Assembly: GCA_036563665.1 (NCBI GenBank)
Contig: DATCLY010000036.1
Span: forward strand, 1 to 64,000
Direction: 5' to 3'
Source of the DNA: FEN-1219 sp036563665
GTDB taxonomy: Bacteria > Pseudomonadota > Gammaproteobacteria > Steroidobacterales > Rariloculaceae
DNA length: 64,000 nucleotides
A program made the position numbers and the translations under genes. Below are positions 63,238 to 64,000 of this stretch, in pieces. Position 1 is the first letter of the stretch; each line of letters starts with the position of its first letter. The notes under the pieces were generated by a model. The model did no database searches and was not told where the DNA came from. It was given only the letters and a program-made list of their open reading frames with translations.

Positions 63238-64000
63238 TTGGCCGACAGCTTTTTCATCAAGACCTTCGGGTGTCAGATGAACGAGTACGACTCGGCCAAG
63301 ATGGCGGATCTCCTCCAGGATTCGCTCGGCGCGAGCGCCAGCACGGCACCCGAGGAAGCGGACATCCTGCTGCTCAACACCTGCTCCGTGCGCGACAAGG
63401 CGCAGGAGAAGGTGTTCTCTTTGCTCGGCCGCTGGAGAGAGCTCAAGGAGACCCGCCCGCACACCATCATCGCGGTGGGCGGCTGCGTGGCGAGCCAGGA
63501 GGGCGAGGCGCTGCTGCGCCGCGCGCCGTTCGTGGACATCGTGTTCGGCCCGCAGACGCTGCACCGGCTGCCGGAGCTGATCGGCCAGGTGCGCACCGGC
63601 CGGCGCCGGGTGGTGGACGTGAGCTTCCCGGAGATCGAGAAGTTCGACCGGCTGCCGGAGGCGAAGCAAGCGGGCCCCACGGCCTTCCTGTCGATCATGG
63701 AGGGCTGCAGCAACTACTGCACGTTCTGCGTGGTGCCCTACACGCGCGGGGAGGAGATCAGCCGCCCGCTCGACGACGTGATCGCCGAGGCGAGCCGCCT
63801 CGCCGAGCTCGGCGTGAAGGAAATCACCCTGCTCGGGCAGAACGTGAACGCGTACCGCGGCGAGGTGCACGGCGGCGGGCACGCGGACCTCGCCACGCTG
63901 ATCTACTACGTGGCGGCCATCGACGGCATCGAGCGCATCCGCTTCACCACGTCCCATCCGTGCGAGTTCGACGACTCGCTGATCCAGGCGTACGCGGAGG
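63238..64000 (+). CDS. miaB: tRNA-2-methylthio-N6-dimethylallyladenosine synthase, N-terminal part
   Basis: 254 codons visible, running off the window. The start is probably TTG 63238, ten bases after GGAGG (63223-63227); no ATG fits. The MTTase N-terminal domain has the three cluster cysteines Cys12 (FGCQMN), Cys49 (NTCSVRDKA) and Cys83 (GGCVASQEG). The radical SAM triad is Cys157, Cys161 and Cys164 in GCSNYCTFCVVPYTRG. It adds a methylthio group to i6A37 of tRNAs. The REP cluster separates it from ssb. Confidence 0.96.
   Translation, partial: MADSFFIKTFGCQMNEYDSAKMADLLQDSLGASASTAPEEADILLLNTCSVRDKAQEKVFSLLGRWRELKETRPHTIIAVGGCVASQEGEALLRRAPFVDIVFGPQTLHRLPELIGQVRTGRRRVVDVSFPEIEKFDRLPEAKQAGPTAFLSIMEGCSNYCTFCVVPYTRGEEISRPLDDVIAEASRLAELGVKEITLLGQNVNAYRGEVHGGGHADLATLIYYVAAIDGIERIRFTTSHPCEFDDSLIQAYAE

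Overview
The window is high-GC DNA (about 70% G+C by eye) from a Gram-negative bacterium, most likely a gammaproteobacterium near Steroidobacteraceae/Nevskiales/Xanthomonadales. The grounds are a very large TonB-dependent receptor with an ITVTGSRI-type plug, UrcA, DUF3019 and DUF6152 proteins, a GlyGly-CTERM subtilase, RND and MacB-type exporters, and REP-type repeats (GCGGCTGGAAAGCCGC core) like those of that group. The placement is inferred from protein content; no rRNA is present. No tRNA, rRNA, CRISPR, integrase, transposase or phage gene was seen.

Layout. 1-1078: minus-strand secreted proteins of unknown role. 1302-5875: a membrane protein with a degenerate kinase domain and a Calx-beta domain, an MgtC-like membrane protein, a small exported HExxH protein and a membrane GGDEF diguanylate cyclase. 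5931-9715 (minus): UrcA, a wHTH-TolB-TPR regulator and an aldehyde dehydrogenase. 9933-17688: PilZ protein, uvrA, aldo/keto reductase, a DUF6152/secreted-protein pair, a REP cluster and a MipA/OmpV porin-like protein. 17672-20091 (minus): DUF3019 protein, response regulator and sensor kinase, next to the MipA gene. 20543-26512: RND adaptor and pump, a DMT exporter and a DUF4256 protein. 26761-33084: TonB receptor with a textbook terminator, small exported proteins and an FkbM methyltransferase. 33116-37570 (minus): subtilase, DUF4397 lipoprotein and beta-barrel protein.

37813-43509: a DMT transporter divergent from a citrate synthase fused to a DNA-binding domain, a second DUF6152/secreted pair, an alpha/beta hydrolase, a GNAT remnant and a membrane protein. 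43529-52008: a GntR-regulated MacA/MacB-type ABC export operon with one intact and two eroded permease copies; a remnant of a fourth lies at 52025-52090. 52144-52997 is a lower-GC patch with broken-looking genes. 53031-58269 (minus): succinate-semialdehyde-type dehydrogenase, a small conserved protein, a PQQ/cytochrome c dehydrogenase and a polysaccharide deacetylase. 58405-60465: a BlaI-type repressor with its operators and an M56 protease fused to an MltD-like transglycosylase. 60495-64000: a Tat-exported SDR, a frameshifted membrane gene with its XRE partner, ssb, a REP cluster and the start of miaB.

Themes. Four local regulators (GntR, BlaI, XRE, HTH-citrate synthase) each have a perfect inverted repeat at or just upstream of their promoter or start codon, suggesting autoregulation. 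The most unusual items are the BlaI/M56-MltD unit, the permease copies reduced by serial deletions, the degenerate kinase, and the repeated DUF6152/secreted-protein pairs.
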